DNA of 64,000 nt from Hymenolepis diminuta (lineage: Eukaryota; Platyhelminthes; Cestoda; Cyclophyllidea; Hymenolepididae). The notes beneath the pieces are model-generated. The model did not search any database. It saw only the letters and a list, made by a program, of their open reading frames with translations, and had not been told where the DNA came from. How positions within the stretch are numbered: position 1 is the first letter of the stretch; every line of letters begins with the position of its first letter. The position numbers were made by a program, and so were the translations under genes. The DNA lies in contig CAADRB010000005.1 of the NCBI GenBank assembly GCA_900708905.1, positions 2,509,689 to 2,573,688 on the forward strand, written 5' to 3'. Positions 8,870-21,999 of this stretch are shown in pieces.

Positions 8870-11800
8870 AATTTACATCTTCATTCCTTTACATTGTAAA
8901 TCAAGTTTAATAATAAAGTGTTTATCCGAAATAATGAATTTCCTTGTACAGGGCATAATTTTTCCGAGACAAATCTTTTAACTTGTCTCCTCTTTCTCTT
9001 CTATTTTCCATCTTTGTGGATATTTTAGGATTATTAACAGTGATTAAACCACTTTATTTGACAGGTTTTGTCATAGAGATATAAAGAAAAACATTATCTT
9101 TCATGATATTATTACTTATTACATGGTCAGTCCCGAAAGTTAGGTTAATTTCCCATCAGAACAACTTTGAGATGGCTGGAAAGGCACTCCAAATTATTCA
9201 CTGACTGTTTCTGAAATGTTCGTCCGAATGCTGTTGCCCTTATACAATCAACAATATCCCTATATGATAACTGATTACTGGAGAGTAATTGCAGAGGCTC
9301 AAATTTGTTCTTTGAATAAATTTGATGACAGTTAATCGATTGATAGATGTAAGCCTGGTTACTACAGTTACCCTCCAATAGTCTCTGCGTAACTCATTTT
9401 CGCTTGTTGCTGCTGATTTGCGGATATAATTTACAGACGACTACAAGAACAAAATGGTATTTCACAAATGAAGCCACTGGGAATTTGACTACGATTTCTA
9501 CTCTTGTTGATTTCCTTTGAGAGTTGGACGAAATACTATCCTGAATGGTAAATGAGCGGACATTGTAATTATGAAATACAATATCCGTAAGAAAGAGTCA
9601 AATTTTTAACGCTAGGAGAAAGGATAAGAAAATAGGAAACAGTAGTGGGTGAGTGAATACTTTTTAATTAACTAAATCCGCAGAAGGAAAGTGTTTTCCA
9701 ACGCTCTCCTAAAGTGGAGGATGAGCTTTATAAAGCCTACATGGTTTGGAAACTGGTATTTCGCTACCACTTTTTTAACCACTGGCTTATAGCAAAGTTG
9801 CTGCTACTGTTCGTGGGATGCGTATCGGCAAGTATCGTACTTCTGACCTACGACCTGGTAGATGTACACATTATCCGTTTAACTGTAAGGTAGTGTAACT
9901 ATGATATTTCACAAAAATGGAGAAATTTTATAGGGAAATCTACGATACTAGTCCGATAAATCATTACCGAGGTAAATTTATATTTTTTACCAAGCTTGTT
10001 TTTCAAATGTGCGGGTTCCGCAAAGTGATTCCGAATCGTATTGTTTCGCAAAAACCAGGCTATTCTGTTCACCGGCAGTTAGCATGATAGCCACTCACCA
10101 TAGTGAAAAACATTTGCAAATAACACTCACGTATCCATTTGTCCTTCTGGGGTCTGTTGGCCAGAGTCGGTCTCTCAAAATACCTCTCTGACCATTGATA
10201 CCCCATCCCCAATAAATAGGATCAGATCCTCTATTCATTTAATAACGAAAGCCAACAGCTAGTTAATTGTTAGCCTTGGTTGATAATTAGACTGCCTTGA
10301 AACCTTGGGTCAAGTAAGGGGATTTATTTGTTTGAAAGGTGATTTCAATATGAACAGTTCATGTAAGATGATAAAGTGTTAAGAATATACGGAAATGAAA
10401 ATATAAATACTGGTGCAATTTAGATAAAATCAAATATTTTTTAATATTATTTCTCCTAGTGATTATTTTAATTGACCGGTTTGACGGCTAAATCTTGTCT
10501 AGCCACCACTATCTGTGCATACAGCCATTTGATATTGATTTTTCTGTCTCTGTCAATGACGAGTGCGATGAAGGATGTTAGTTGCAGACAATTGGAGCAC
10601 CTAGAAAAAGTCCAAGAGGCATGAGAGAAATGTGACGTGAAACCTCTGTTTTTGTCATAAGTCATAAGGAGAGCACGTGTCTGACGAGTTTTTCTGTGAC
10701 ATGCAGTCCTGACGCAGTAAATGATGCCTTCTCATAAGAGTTTTCTGAATATCTCTCTATGATAAATAATTCATGGTGTCAAGAGGGGATAAGACGAAAG
10801 TATTTGGCGACTTGTAGTAGAAGAGAACAGCGAAGGTATTCGCTTTATAGGCAGTAAAACGTAAAAAGTGGCCTTCGAAAATGGTCTAAAAATAGGAAGA
10901 AAAGTAAATAAACAAATTAGTAAGAGAGATGAGTCATAAGCAGAACTGGGTAAAGCTCAACATGTGATAGGCAGAAAGCTACGATAAATACTTGATAGAA
11001 ATAAATTTTTTGGAGCAATACGATGCTTTTACTGCTGCACTTTTATCACCTCTCAAATATGCTTAAAACATTTCTGCAATATTTGCTGTGATTACAAAAT
11101 AGAGTTTGGACCAAAATATCGCAAGATTCAACCTTCATCATTATTATAAAACTACAGATATTTCACCAAGGGCTCTCTCCAAATTTACCCCCGACGCTGA
11201 TATTAAACCATCTTTCTCAAAAAGATAAAGCCTCCAATTGAATGTTTTTTACAGATTTGACCGCTTAAAATTGCGAGAATGTTTATGAAAAAAGGTGCGG
11301 TAATACTAAGACCGTTTTTAGTCTTTTGGACGGCAGTCTTAAACTGTGTTTATAACAAAAGGTTTTAACTGACACATAATCTTATGATCCGCATTTAAAT
11401 GTTTAGAAAGCGAATTTTGTTGCGATGTGAATCAGAACCTCCTTGAAATTTATATAAACTTTTCGTTTTTATTGTTTTCGTATTCGGGTCTCCTATGGTG
11501 AGACTCGGAAGGATGAAGTGAGACTGAGGAGCTCTCCTAAAGGGTGTCATCTTTTGATATCCCAAATATGGCCTTAATATAAGTCACCCAAAATGTCCAA
11601 AAACTGGAGAATAAACTAAGGAACAAGTACATTTAAACAAAACTGAGAGTCATGCTGATAGCTCGGAACCACCTAAGTTGAAATAGGCCGTTTGGGAGAC
11701 TGACATAAACAAGCATCCTCCACTCAATCCCATTTAATCAAATAATAGTTAGAAGGATGAATGACCATCACAGTTCGGTCATATTTAAGGAGGGAAGCCC

Positions 11801-13630
11801 GTTGTGTTGAATCAAGCCGGTTAGAAAATGTTTAATGAGTTAATAGCCGTCAAAATTATCAACAAAAGAGCCAAACGAATGCTTAGATTGAGTCATAAAA
11901 GGTACTGATGCCATCATTTGAAAGAAAGCGAGAGGGAATAAATCTGTCAGTATAAGCAACAGGACTATTTTGGTTGTTATTTTCTGTCTGTTCTGACATG
12001 GCTTCAATTTTAAATTTGGCTCAAGATCATCCTATTTGAATAATCAAATCCGTTGTATATTCTCTGGTTATTTCCTTTAGAGTTACCGGTAAAAACCAAG
12101 GCCATCTCAATTGACCCATTGTTTAATACTGCCGTTAAACCACTTCTACAAATTGCCCTTACGGTTGGAGTAATCCATGATGCTTAATTCAGAAGCGCGC
12201 ATTTTCTAAACGGTGGGACAAAGGACGCGCATCGGTAGATCAGACATTATTGCTTCTTTTAATTAGATCCATCGAAAAATGAGTTAGAATGCACAACTGA
12301 ACTGTGTCGAATGCGAGGTTTAGTTATTATTGCCAAACTGATAGCATTAAACTAAAAATTCCTTCATTATTTTTGTCCTCGTTGTTGCTAGGGCATACTT
12401 ATTACAATTCACTTCCAACTATGTACAGTATTACGTAATTTGTATTAGTTCCCATAAATGATTTATGGAATGAGCATTATTTTCAATAAAAATAGGAAGA
12501 AAGTATAAAATAAAAATTAACTTTGTCAAGGAAAAACATTAATAATTTTAAATAATTATATTTTCTCATTAACAGGGTATTATTCGATAAATCAAACAGC
12601 TAAAAATAACGAATTTCGGTAAACTTTGCAATTAAAAATCAATAAATCGATTTATCAGTAGGAAATAATCATAGTTGTTCTCGCTTTACCCTGATTGGGT
12701 GCAAGGGGTTAATGATTTGGAGAGGACCTTATCGTTTCCAGCAATACACAGTTTATATGGATTTCATTTCATATTTAAACTTTAAATTATGGATTTGAAA
12801 AAGTATCTTACAGATTTAAAATTAAAATATTTTTAGAGCTTAGGCCAAACAGAGTTATTTGACCTTGATGATAAATGTTAATTAAAGAAATCACAGGTTC
12901 GTTAAGCTTTATCTTTCAACTTTTCTAACCAAATTGGCTCAACGATCGCCCCTATTCAGCTTGAGTTTAGTGACCTTGTCATAATATTACCTAAAGCACT
13001 TACTAGGTATCAGCAACAACATATTTACTTTCCACTCGCACATTTCGTAAACCGGTTCAAAATTTTTTGATAACAGAAGAAGAAAGGGTGGTTACATAGC
13101 TTCCATCTTCATTTCTGCAGAGCATTTACCTGGTAAAAGCTGAGATTTGCCACTTTGATACTAACCAAAAAAAAATTAAATTACCAAAGCTTAATAAACA
13201 GTTTTCACTGAAGTGAATATTAAATTTTTTATTTTATTGCATTTATTGCAACTCTGTTGGAATGATCTTCCAAACATTTATTTGACTACGCGAATGACTG
13301 AATTTGTTTAAATTTACATTAAATTTGAATTAAAGTACAGTTTCTGTTATTGCGAAATTGCTTTACAATTTTCATCCAGACGGTTGACTAAGTCGGAAAA
13401 AAAAATCTTGGACGCAAAAGAACAACATTTGCACTCCAAATTTCATACATATTCAGGTAACAACAAACTTAATTTAGACAAATCAATGAAAGGCTACCTT
13501 CCCTAGACCGGTTTGTGTTTAGTTGAATGTATATAATATTTATAAGGTCTGCGTGACTAGATATGCATCGCAAAAAACTTACAACCGAACTGCGCAACTA
13601 TAAATATAGATTCAAGGTAAAGTTATTAGT
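8870..13630. other. AT-rich desert, nothing recognised
   Basis: Short open frames at 9145-9378 (minus), 10009-10191 (plus) and 10468-10665 (minus) have no recognisable domains. No convincing splice-bounded exons, RNA genes or repeats were seen. Confidence 0.45.
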
Positions 13631-13639
13631 CTGATATCA

Positions 13640-13948
13640 GGGCTAGCTGAAAGCGCAAGCCGATACGACGTTTACACCAGATGAAAAATTCGGATGCCGC
13701 ATCCGGATGTCCAGATGCTATCTCCGAAATTCCAAAATTTGTTGTACTATAAGTATTCTGGAACCTATTCGATGGGAAATACGTATATATATATGTATAT
13801 ATCCACCCATTCCTCTCTCTATGGAAATGGCGTTCAACGGATGTACGCTGGTGTAGAACAATTTGTGTTAATTATATCGCTGCTGGAGCGCACCAGTTGC
13901 ATTATGGTTCTAACGATTATTGACCATGACAGTGTAATAAACACATAA
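13640..13948 (+). CDS. 84-codon open frame after a palindrome cluster, unknown and doubtful
   Basis: A true ATG at 13694 opens 84 codons to a TAA. The start region is GC-richer and consists of overlapping palindromes: GGATGC-C-GCATCC at about 13692-13704, then CATCCGGATG. The middle of the frame is a TATATATATGTATATA microsatellite translated as alternating Tyr/Ile/Met, which argues against a real protein. No domain is recognised. The coding boundary is 13694-13948; the upstream bases are included for the palindromes. Confidence 0.15.
13692..13711. repeat. Overlapping perfect palindromes
   Basis: GGATGC and GCATCC flank a single C, and the second arm is reused in the 10-bp palindrome CATCCGGATG. 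This could bind a dimeric protein or form a small hairpin. It is visible directly in the sequence; the function is unknown. Confidence 0.6.
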
Positions 13949-13949
13949 A

Positions 13950-16900
13950 GTTTTGATCATGGGAAAGCATATGAATAAGCGAAATAGCAAACGAGTAATA
14001 AACCGTAATATCAAGGGGGGGGGGTATCATGAGTTCAACTTTATCTGAGTCCTGGATCTTCATATGTGGAAGAGCTCTTTTTGTTATGTCCTAATATTCG
14101 CTTTTCCATCATTTGACTTCCAGATTCACGGATCAGATTTTATTCGCAATATTTGAGGCTTGTTGTTAGACTGATTTAATTTCGTGATCAGTCACGTCAC
14201 TCCGATTTATTTTGATCATTATTACGCTCATGAACGGGTAGACAGGACTAACAACGATATTTTTAACATTTCACAGCCCACTTAAATAAATTCAGCAGTT
14301 TCAAATACTACATATTTTCCGTTCTTGTTATTTCATTAACCTGTATTCGGTCAGTATTAATTGATACTAACCAGTGCAGTTCATCATGGGGGTTCTGAAT
14401 TTGAATCAATGCCTTTAATAAGGTAGAGGAACTAGTTATTACAACGCAATGAAAGAAAATATTATACTCTCCATTTTTTCTTCAGAGTTCAGAACTATTT
14501 CGAATGAATAGTTCACCTTCTGTTTGACACACAAGGCACCCATTTTGGCATAAGATCATAATGGTATGTCCTCCTTTTGTTGTAACAGTATGAAGGAAAT
14601 TTATCAAAATCACCAAATCTCATGAATAATATAATTTGTAGAAAATATCAGGATTGATATTTAGACAAATATTTCTATCTTTATCTAGTGTGGTCTCCAA
14701 ATGTCTGTCTTTCCGCTTTCTCCATTTCCATCAAGCAGACGTGCCTATAATTAAGCAGCCTCTTTCCTCCCTCGGCTTCCACGCCTCCCTTTTTGGCAAG
14801 GAAGGAGACTATGACGGGAAGAAAGAAGAATGAATGACAATTGAAAAGGCCTCTTGAGACACTCATCAGCCAACTTTTCTCGTCTTTAATTTTGACAAAA
14901 AGGGGGAAAAAGCCCTTCGCATTTTACTCACATTTCGTCCTATTTAGAAAATGCACTCAATTTTGTAGCTTCTATCCAGCTTATCAAATTTCATTTCTGA
15001 ACCGTTTCAAGTCAGTATTTTAATTCACATTCAAATACACGTGCAATTATCGATTGGTGTTTATGTATGCGGTTTCATAAATCCGCCAAATATGAATTGC
15101 GTGTTCAAATGCGTTTTTAATGAAATGAATTTGTCTAATTTGTAAATATTTCTTGAATGAAGGCAATTTTTATTTAAATAGGACTATTGTAAGATTGATA
15201 ATTGGAATAATTCAAGATGTCGCTCATATGCAGAATCATAATTTCTTATTTTTTTCAGATTAATAGCACTTTAAGGGAACAAGATTTGAGCTGTGTGTAA
15301 ATTACTGCGTAGGGTTATAATTTATCTCATCTTTCTGTCGGTAGTGATTTATAGAGTGTTATTTTGAGTATAGTCTGGTTAATAATCTCCAAACTTTGCG
15401 CGCGTTGGCATCAAAACCATTTTGAGCTCTCTTAGCTTGATGATTTATTCAAAAGTGACTCATATTGCCCATGTGAAACTTATGGGTTGAAAAATTATCC
15501 CTAGGTGTGTTAATTCAATTTTGTTTAAATTAATCAAAAAAAATATTCCCTTTTTAGGAGAGTGAAAATAGAATAAATTTGAATTGAAGTTTTCATTCAA
15601 TATAAATTTTCATGAAACCATTTTTAATGAAATGTTGATTAATTCTGGTATTATAAACAAGAATTAATGTATACTTTAAATTTAACAAAACTAATGCATC
15701 GGGTTTGAGTAAACAATATTTCACGTATTCGGTGAGACGCGCTGTTTTGTTCCCCTGAGATAGGAGAAAAACTCAATTTGTTAAAACAAATCTCACCCAA
15801 AACAGTCATGAGAAATGTGTTAACAGCATTTTAATCCTGAAATTGTAAAACCGTTGTTGTATTTTAAAATTAAGAGCACTTATGAGAATTTAAGGTGAAT
15901 ATGCGTCGGTTGTTCCAAATTGACGTGTTTTAATCGCGGTGAGCCTATAAATAACAGAAACAGGAAGCAGATCTAATAAGATAAGAGAAGCTGAGAGGGT
16001 TGGCAAGAAATAGGTATTAAAGTCAGAGCATCTCGAGTCTTTTAATAATAAAAATCAAATAAATTTCAATTTATATGGAGGATAAGAGTTTACCTTCCGA
16101 AGTAACTGTGGATCATTCAACTGCGACACAAGGCACGCCGAATATTCTGTTGTAGAGGTTATAGTTGTCGTTATTTTAATATCGCATACATGAGTTTGAC
16201 ATGATTTCGCTAATGAACTTATTTCAGCAACATTTGTTTTGCAGCATGCTTGTCAACTTCTCGAGTCTGTTTCAATTTGAGTTGGGATTGCCAAGATTGC
16301 CAAGGAATCACGCAAAAATATGTCGCATTCATGAAAACGCGTGTACTTCAGACTCAATTTTAATTAAGTGTCATTGAAAAATGGGTGTCAATAAGACTAA
16401 CAATTTGACAGTTACACTGGTGGGAGATATCAGTGAAATATGGGAGATGACAGAATGATATATGAGCCAATAAATAAGTAGTTTTCCATTTGCTAAATGA
16501 AAAAAATTAAATTTTGTAAATGTTTTTTTTAATGAATAAATGAGTAGAATAAACACACCATGAATTTTAATTTTGAATGCGATTTATTAATTGACAGTTT
16601 CTTAAACATCCCCAAATTCCATTATAGAATCCGTGGCATTGAGTTTTGCATGAAAGTTTCTGTGATTTTTTCATCAAACTGAGCATTAATTTCTCCTTCT
16701 TCGAAGAATTCTAAGTTTCCAACTGCACACTTCGACGCTCTTGGACACCAAAGACTATATTTCTTAATCGACCTGTAGATTTCAAAATAGTAAAATGTAA
16801 GTTGAGCATCTGGACTTCAAATAATGCAATTTCTCACGAGTAACTTCCGGTTGCATGAATATTATTACTTGCATTTCATAGCTAGTCTTAACTTGAGATC

Positions 16901-17070
16901 AATGAGCTAAACTAGATTGATTTGAGCTAACAGAAAGTATTCGTTTCATTCAATCTTCAGTAATCGGAGCTATGAAGACAGGAGGGATGCAACCACAAAT
17001 TATTGATTACAAAAGTACAACAGTCTTCTAAACTCAGCTCCACCTAAGATTTAATAGAGGGGTGGCTTAA
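13950..17070. other. AT-rich stretch (except the island at 14.69-14.83 kb)
   Basis: Contains a G homopolymer near 14016-14025 and an island with a GTCTGTCT motif at 14703-14710. Otherwise no genes, RNA genes or clear repeats are seen. Confidence 0.4.
14681..14866 (-). CDS. Small ORF with signal-peptide-like N-terminus and dibasic sites
   Basis: A complete 61-codon minus-strand frame in a GC-richer island. The N-terminal third contains FFFLPVIVSFLA, a plausible secretion signal. It is followed by KKGGVEAEGGKR, in which Lys-Lys and Gly-Lys-Arg would be prohormone-convertase and amidation-type sites, as in neuropeptide precursors. The rest is charged and ends normally at a stop. No known flatworm or insect neuropeptide motif (such as RFamide) is present, so the neuropeptide reading is speculative; purine-rich DNA often gives Lys/Glu/Gly by chance. 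The same strand carries the upstream reading without a nearby in-frame stop. Confidence 0.2.
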   Translation of the reverse strand: MSVSRGLFNCHSFFFLPVIVSFLAKKGGVEAEGGKRLLNYRHVCLMEMEKAERQTFGDHTR

Positions 17071-17075
17071 AATAC

Positions 17076-17107
17076 GATCTGATATCGTATCTGATATCTG
17101 ATATTGC
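17076..17107. repeat. Short tandem TCTGATAT repeat
   Basis: Three imperfect units of TCTGATAT separated by CGTA or nothing. They also create inverted GATATC half-sites. A local slippage product. Confidence 0.6.
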
Positions 17108-17689
17108 ACATAAGAAACTGTTTGGACGGAAATCTTTAAGTTTCTCCCTCATTTTCTCCCAAAGGATATTACTTTCACAATCAAACATTCTCGGATTTTA
17201 ATAAGAAATTAACAAAATATTCCTTAATAAAAAGCTTATATTGCAAAATCTCTTGTCACGATAATAGGAGAGATATTAATAAACTGACTACATTTTGGTT
17301 TTGAAAACGTATATTTCCAATTATCGGTACAAATATACCCTCATGATTAGTTATTTATATTATATATATATATTGATTTGCAATAGAAGATCAACATTTA
17401 ATTTCAGGGAAGCAAGAAAGAGTTTCGATAAGAAGGTTCGATAAGTGACCCTATTGAGGGGCATGAACAAAGACAGACTCGAAAGAAGACAACTACGGAA
17501 ATTATCTTCCAATGGTGTCATCAATGCTAATATGGGAAATGTGTACTGAAAATAGTATGTTATACTGCGTGCTACAATGACAAAATTGTAATATTTTCAC
17601 CAATATGTGTTTTAAATTTTACCCCTCATCTCCACTATATTTTATTTCATTTAAGATCACTTGCCCTCTTAATTTAAAAATACCGATTA

Positions 17690-17835
17690 GGAAGTACTGA
17701 ACATTTGTTAGAATCTAGGGGACGAATCGTGAAATTTGAATATTGAAACTTGAACTGGTCATTTAATACAAATTGTATAACCCTGGCATAAAAATCAGAT
17801 GAGGTTGGACTCTTTAATACCCTTGGCCTTGCTCT
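17690..17835 (+). repeat. Diverged dispersed repeat, copy 2
   Basis: The core GACGAATCGTGAAATTTGAA lies at about 17721-17740 and is followed by ACTTGAACTGGTC, then a GGTTGGACTCTTTAATACCC segment. The corresponding order is found at 57880-58065 and 61235-61390. Non-coding, no terminal inverted repeats seen. Confidence 0.5.
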
Positions 17836-20800
17836 CTGATCTTTCTGATCCCCTACTCCGTATCATTTGTTGGACACTACATTATTCGATATAACTTGCT
17901 TTCCACGATCAAATTAAAAAATATGTCTATTTAATCTCTGCCTGATATGCTTGTTAGTAAACAAACTGCAAATAAATAATTATTTTATTAGACCTTATCT
18001 GCATTCAAATCTCTACAAGTGTAAAACAATTTTGTAAGTAGAATTTTTTCTTAAAATTCACCATCTTAAATGCAAGAAAGTGAGCAGAACCCACATAGTG
18101 AAGGGAAGCGTCAATCACTGATAAAAAATTGATGAATCCCCAGTGAATTTCAGACGGTCCAGAGAACGGCGTGCTCACCCATTGTAAAGTAGAGGGTGTG
18201 GAACGTCAGCAAGGAAAAAACAAGAAAGGAAGAAAAAGGACCTCAGATGTCCACATAGCACAAAATAAGAAGCTACTACTTTTGTAAACGCCTGCTTATT
18301 GTAAATGTTATATTTTCAATGAATAAATTACCGAAATCAGAGCTCATCAGTCGTCAAATATTAAATTGAATGAGACAACAAAAATGAATGACCTTAATAA
18401 TAAATTAAATTTTAACGATTTTCCTTACTGCTATGTACTTATAAGATGATAGTGACTGTTAAATGTTATTCGAGGGAAAGTTGTTGTTTTAAACGTAAGA
18501 AAATTACCCGCCGCATTAGCATTTCAAAACTAGCCAATGTCCGTTTGCTTCCCGAAAATTTCGGCTTCTATAAAACACGAAGTTACAATTCTTTATATGA
18601 CGTAAACACGTGCTAAATCTGTCCAATAAGCTGTACATCTCGCGATGAACCCTTAAGCTTCAAATATGCGAGGTATTTAACATGCTTTAAAGTCCAAATG
18701 GATGATTGCTATTTCGACTGAGACGTACTAAATTTATTTTGCCAGCAAGTTGCCATTTTAGCAAAAGTTGATAAGAAAATCTTAAAGAAGGGCTGTTTTA
18801 TTACTTGTGACAAAGAAGACGGCGTATTTAAAAATGTCCTTATTCAGATTATAATGGGAACAAATAGATCAGTTGTCGATTTCCTCACTCTTTAATAAGA
18901 CATTGCCCGAAGTCTTTGTTCAATAGGCAAATCTTAATGTTGGGAGTTGCAGTAGTTTACAAGCACAATCGGTAGTTTTTTCTCATCTCTTAGAGAGCGG
19001 CAGTTCATTCAGAAAAGGCCAATAGGCGTCGTTGTTGTCTCTTTGATGTGTCTTTTTTTTGCTTCAAGCTGAATTTGCTTTTTGACGCCAGATAGAACCT
19101 ACCTTTGAAAAGGTCAATTGTAATTAACTCCTCCCCTTTCCTCGTTGGGGATTTAATTTAATTACCTTATCTCTACGCCGTATCTAACACCTAAGGCCGT
19201 ATCTCTGGCCTAGGAAAGTACTTTCTTGCGTGTTTCCAAAATACGTGAGTGGTGGTTTTTGCTTGTGTGTTCCATGTTTTATCTGATATAAATTATCCTG
19301 TTTCTGCATGAAAGGAAATCTGAGGTGGAACGAGGAGATAACGCCCCCGTGTGCTTACTTAAATTAGCAATTTGGATTGAAGTTGTCCACTACCCAACTT
19401 CAATCTCTAAATTTTTAAAAGAAAATTATTTTTTATTATATTTCTCTATACCCATTAGCCTAAGTTTCTATTGTTTTATTTATTGCTCGGAATAAATGCT
19501 AAGGTTTTTTTGAAGAGAAGAACGCGTTACTTTCAATGTTACATTAATTTGAGAGAACTGGTGTGTTTCCGGAAGTTTTTTTCTGTTTCTCCTTTTCCGC
19601 AAGAACTTTTAATGCTTCGATTCAGTTTTGTAAGCTGTCGGGTAGAAGTTTCATAGTGCTTTTATAAGTTGAATTTCTGTAATCCGCAAAACGACAACAT
19701 CATAGGCCTAACTTATGAGCATATATTAATGGAAAAGTTGGGCCAAACAAGACGACTCAAAGCAGACACAACGTGGGTGTTCGATGAGAAAGAGGATGAG
19801 ATTTAAAATTCAATTCCTAAAAGGAAATCTTCTCCAACAGTCGCATGAAATGTATAAATGTCCGATTCCACCGATTCTTTAAACAAATGTATATGGGATG
19901 GAATGGCACCGTCAAATCTACCATGTTACATGAGTAAATGCTGATCCTTTTGTCCAATGGACGCTCTATTCAAAACGCAGATGAAAATTATACGGATGCA
20001 AAGTCATAAGAAATCGTGTTAGACAAAATCCCTCTTCACTAAGGAGAAATGGGTGAATAAATAGTGAAAATGGGGAAAAATGGAGAATCAGGCAGCACGA
20101 CAATTTCAGGTTCAGGACAGAATGACACTTTGATTATTTGACTTACTGGTTTTATCCAATCTCTAATGATTTCTACTTAACATTTTATTTGATATGTAAG
20201 GCCATAAATAGCAAATATTGGCCTCATCATATATGAATCTAATGCTACCATGGTAGCTAGTTCGTCAAAGCTATTCACATTAATTTGTTTTAATCAATCA
20301 ATTCGATATAGTTATAAAACAATGTCTAAGTTAATAATGAGTTATATTTATTTGAATATTTTTCTTTGTTCTATTATATGTCAGGTATTCACGGACTTTT
20401 GTTTGTATTAACACGGATCTCCTGGTAAAGTTTCTTAGTAAAGTAATATTTGAAAAAACGGTCGTGAGAGGCTAATTCAGAAGCTATTATTAATGATTAT
20501 TCTAGAAATGATTCCATCAACTGTTCTTACTTCTGGATAAGTGTTCCATCTGTACTAAGCAAACATCTCAAAATTTATTCGTTCAACAACTTCAAATTCA
20601 TAACGTAGTTAACTGGATTAAATTAACTAGCAATTAATTTTCCACATTTCGGAAGGACAACTGCGAATACAATTGTCATTCAATTACCAAATTGATTTGA
20701 AATCCTATTTGATTTTTAATTATCAAATAAGAGAAACAAACAAAATGACCAATTAAAAGTGTTTTCAAGCCGTCAAATTTTCAGTGACATTCTAATCGGG

Positions 20801-21920
20801 AATTTTTAATTGGTCAAATGTTGTGGAATTGATACTCAATGATACAAATTCAATTAACGGTATCATTAATCATTATGGTTAAAATTTTACATATTAGGAT
20901 TTACAGTAGTGCCTCCCAGTGGGCGAGGATTCGAATTAATCGCAGTCAGTCTAAAAATACGCATTTCTGAATCTTCAACAATTTTAGACTGTTAGTGATA
21001 CAAAATATTTAGCAGATACTACTTCCACGTACAGAATAAATGAACAGAGTGGGTTAGTCAAGTCTTTATTTCGCTACTAAAGCAGAAATTCTCATCAAAT
21101 CCTTTTAATTAAACAGAACTACGTCAGGCTTATGTTTTAGATTTGTGATGTAGTGAAATCTTACCTGTTAACAAATTTAACTGCACAAAGTTTCCTGGGA
21201 ACTCGAATGTGCGATGCTTAGTAAAACTGGTCCGATAGTTTCGCAGTTCGATGGGAGGAAGTGAGGGCAAAAGAAAAATTAAACTATTCCCAACTGGACA
21301 TCAGTAATTCTTAAAAATATGATCCCAACGGTGAAATTCCAATTTGCACGGATTCGTGAAAAATACTGGTGATTAATGATGAAAAATTTAACCGTTTTTC
21401 TTACTGTTGCTTGGAGATCGGTTAAATTCTGTGAAAATATTAAATAGTACTTATGATAAATCCTGAAATATTGCTAATATAATAACTAAATTTTTAAACA
21501 CCAAACGAAAAATCAAAATCAAAATATGACCAATAATGGTTTTTATCTCACTCGCTGTCTCTTTGTTTTTTACATCTCCATGCTTCGTATATTTTGGGAT
21601 CGTTCAATTCGGTTGGAGTTAAACTTTGAATGTAATTGGACGAATTATTGAACAAGATAACATGACAAGAGGTAGGACTCGCATTGCTTATTTTAATAAT
21701 TTTGCATTTCACAATTCCAAATTTACGAGTTATGACAAGGTTGAATGATGTATCACTCTTCGTAGTTGGTAAAAGCTAAGAATTGCTATTAGATGCCTTT
21801 ATTCCACCAGGGGGATTATAAATTTAAATGGCTTTGACCCATTAAGTTTCATTCAAACTGGACGCTCTCCTTGTTAATTTTAAATCACAGACCTTCAAAA
21901 CTTAGCATGCTTCATTTCGG
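17836..21920. other. AT-rich desert, nothing recognised
   Basis: A small GC-richer spot at 19130-19220 has a near-palindromic AGGCC..GGCCT pair and the 12-bp palindrome GAAAGTACTTTC. No supported genes or RNA genes. Confidence 0.4.
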
Positions 21921-21927
21921 CATCGAA

Positions 21928-21985
21928 ATATCGTAGTGGTGAACGTGCTCGTCTGCAAATTTTGAGGACAATTTCAGCGTATGTC
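21928..21985 (+). repeat. Degenerate tRNA-derived sequence
   Basis: The order TATCGTAGTGGTGAACGTGC then GTCTGCAAAT and TTGAGG resembles the D arm (A box) and anticodon arm of a tRNA, closest to tRNA-Cys with anticodon-like GCA. The T arm (B box) is eroded and acceptor stems do not pair, so it is not a working tRNA. Likely an old tRNA-derived SINE or tRNA pseudogene. Confidence 0.4.
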
Positions 21986-21999
21986 TAGTGAACGGGATA

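Noticed and set aside
10468..10665. Possible LINE reverse-transcriptase C-terminal wording (LEHLEKVQEA) on the plus strand
   Set aside because: Only a dozen residues resemble the motif and stops follow at once; no RT catalytic motif.
21165..21226. 62-nt minus-strand exon-like segment ending ACAG/GTAAGA
   Set aside because: The donor is good, but the acceptor is distant from its pyrimidine tract and no partner exon is nearby; such pairs are expected by chance in 64 kb.
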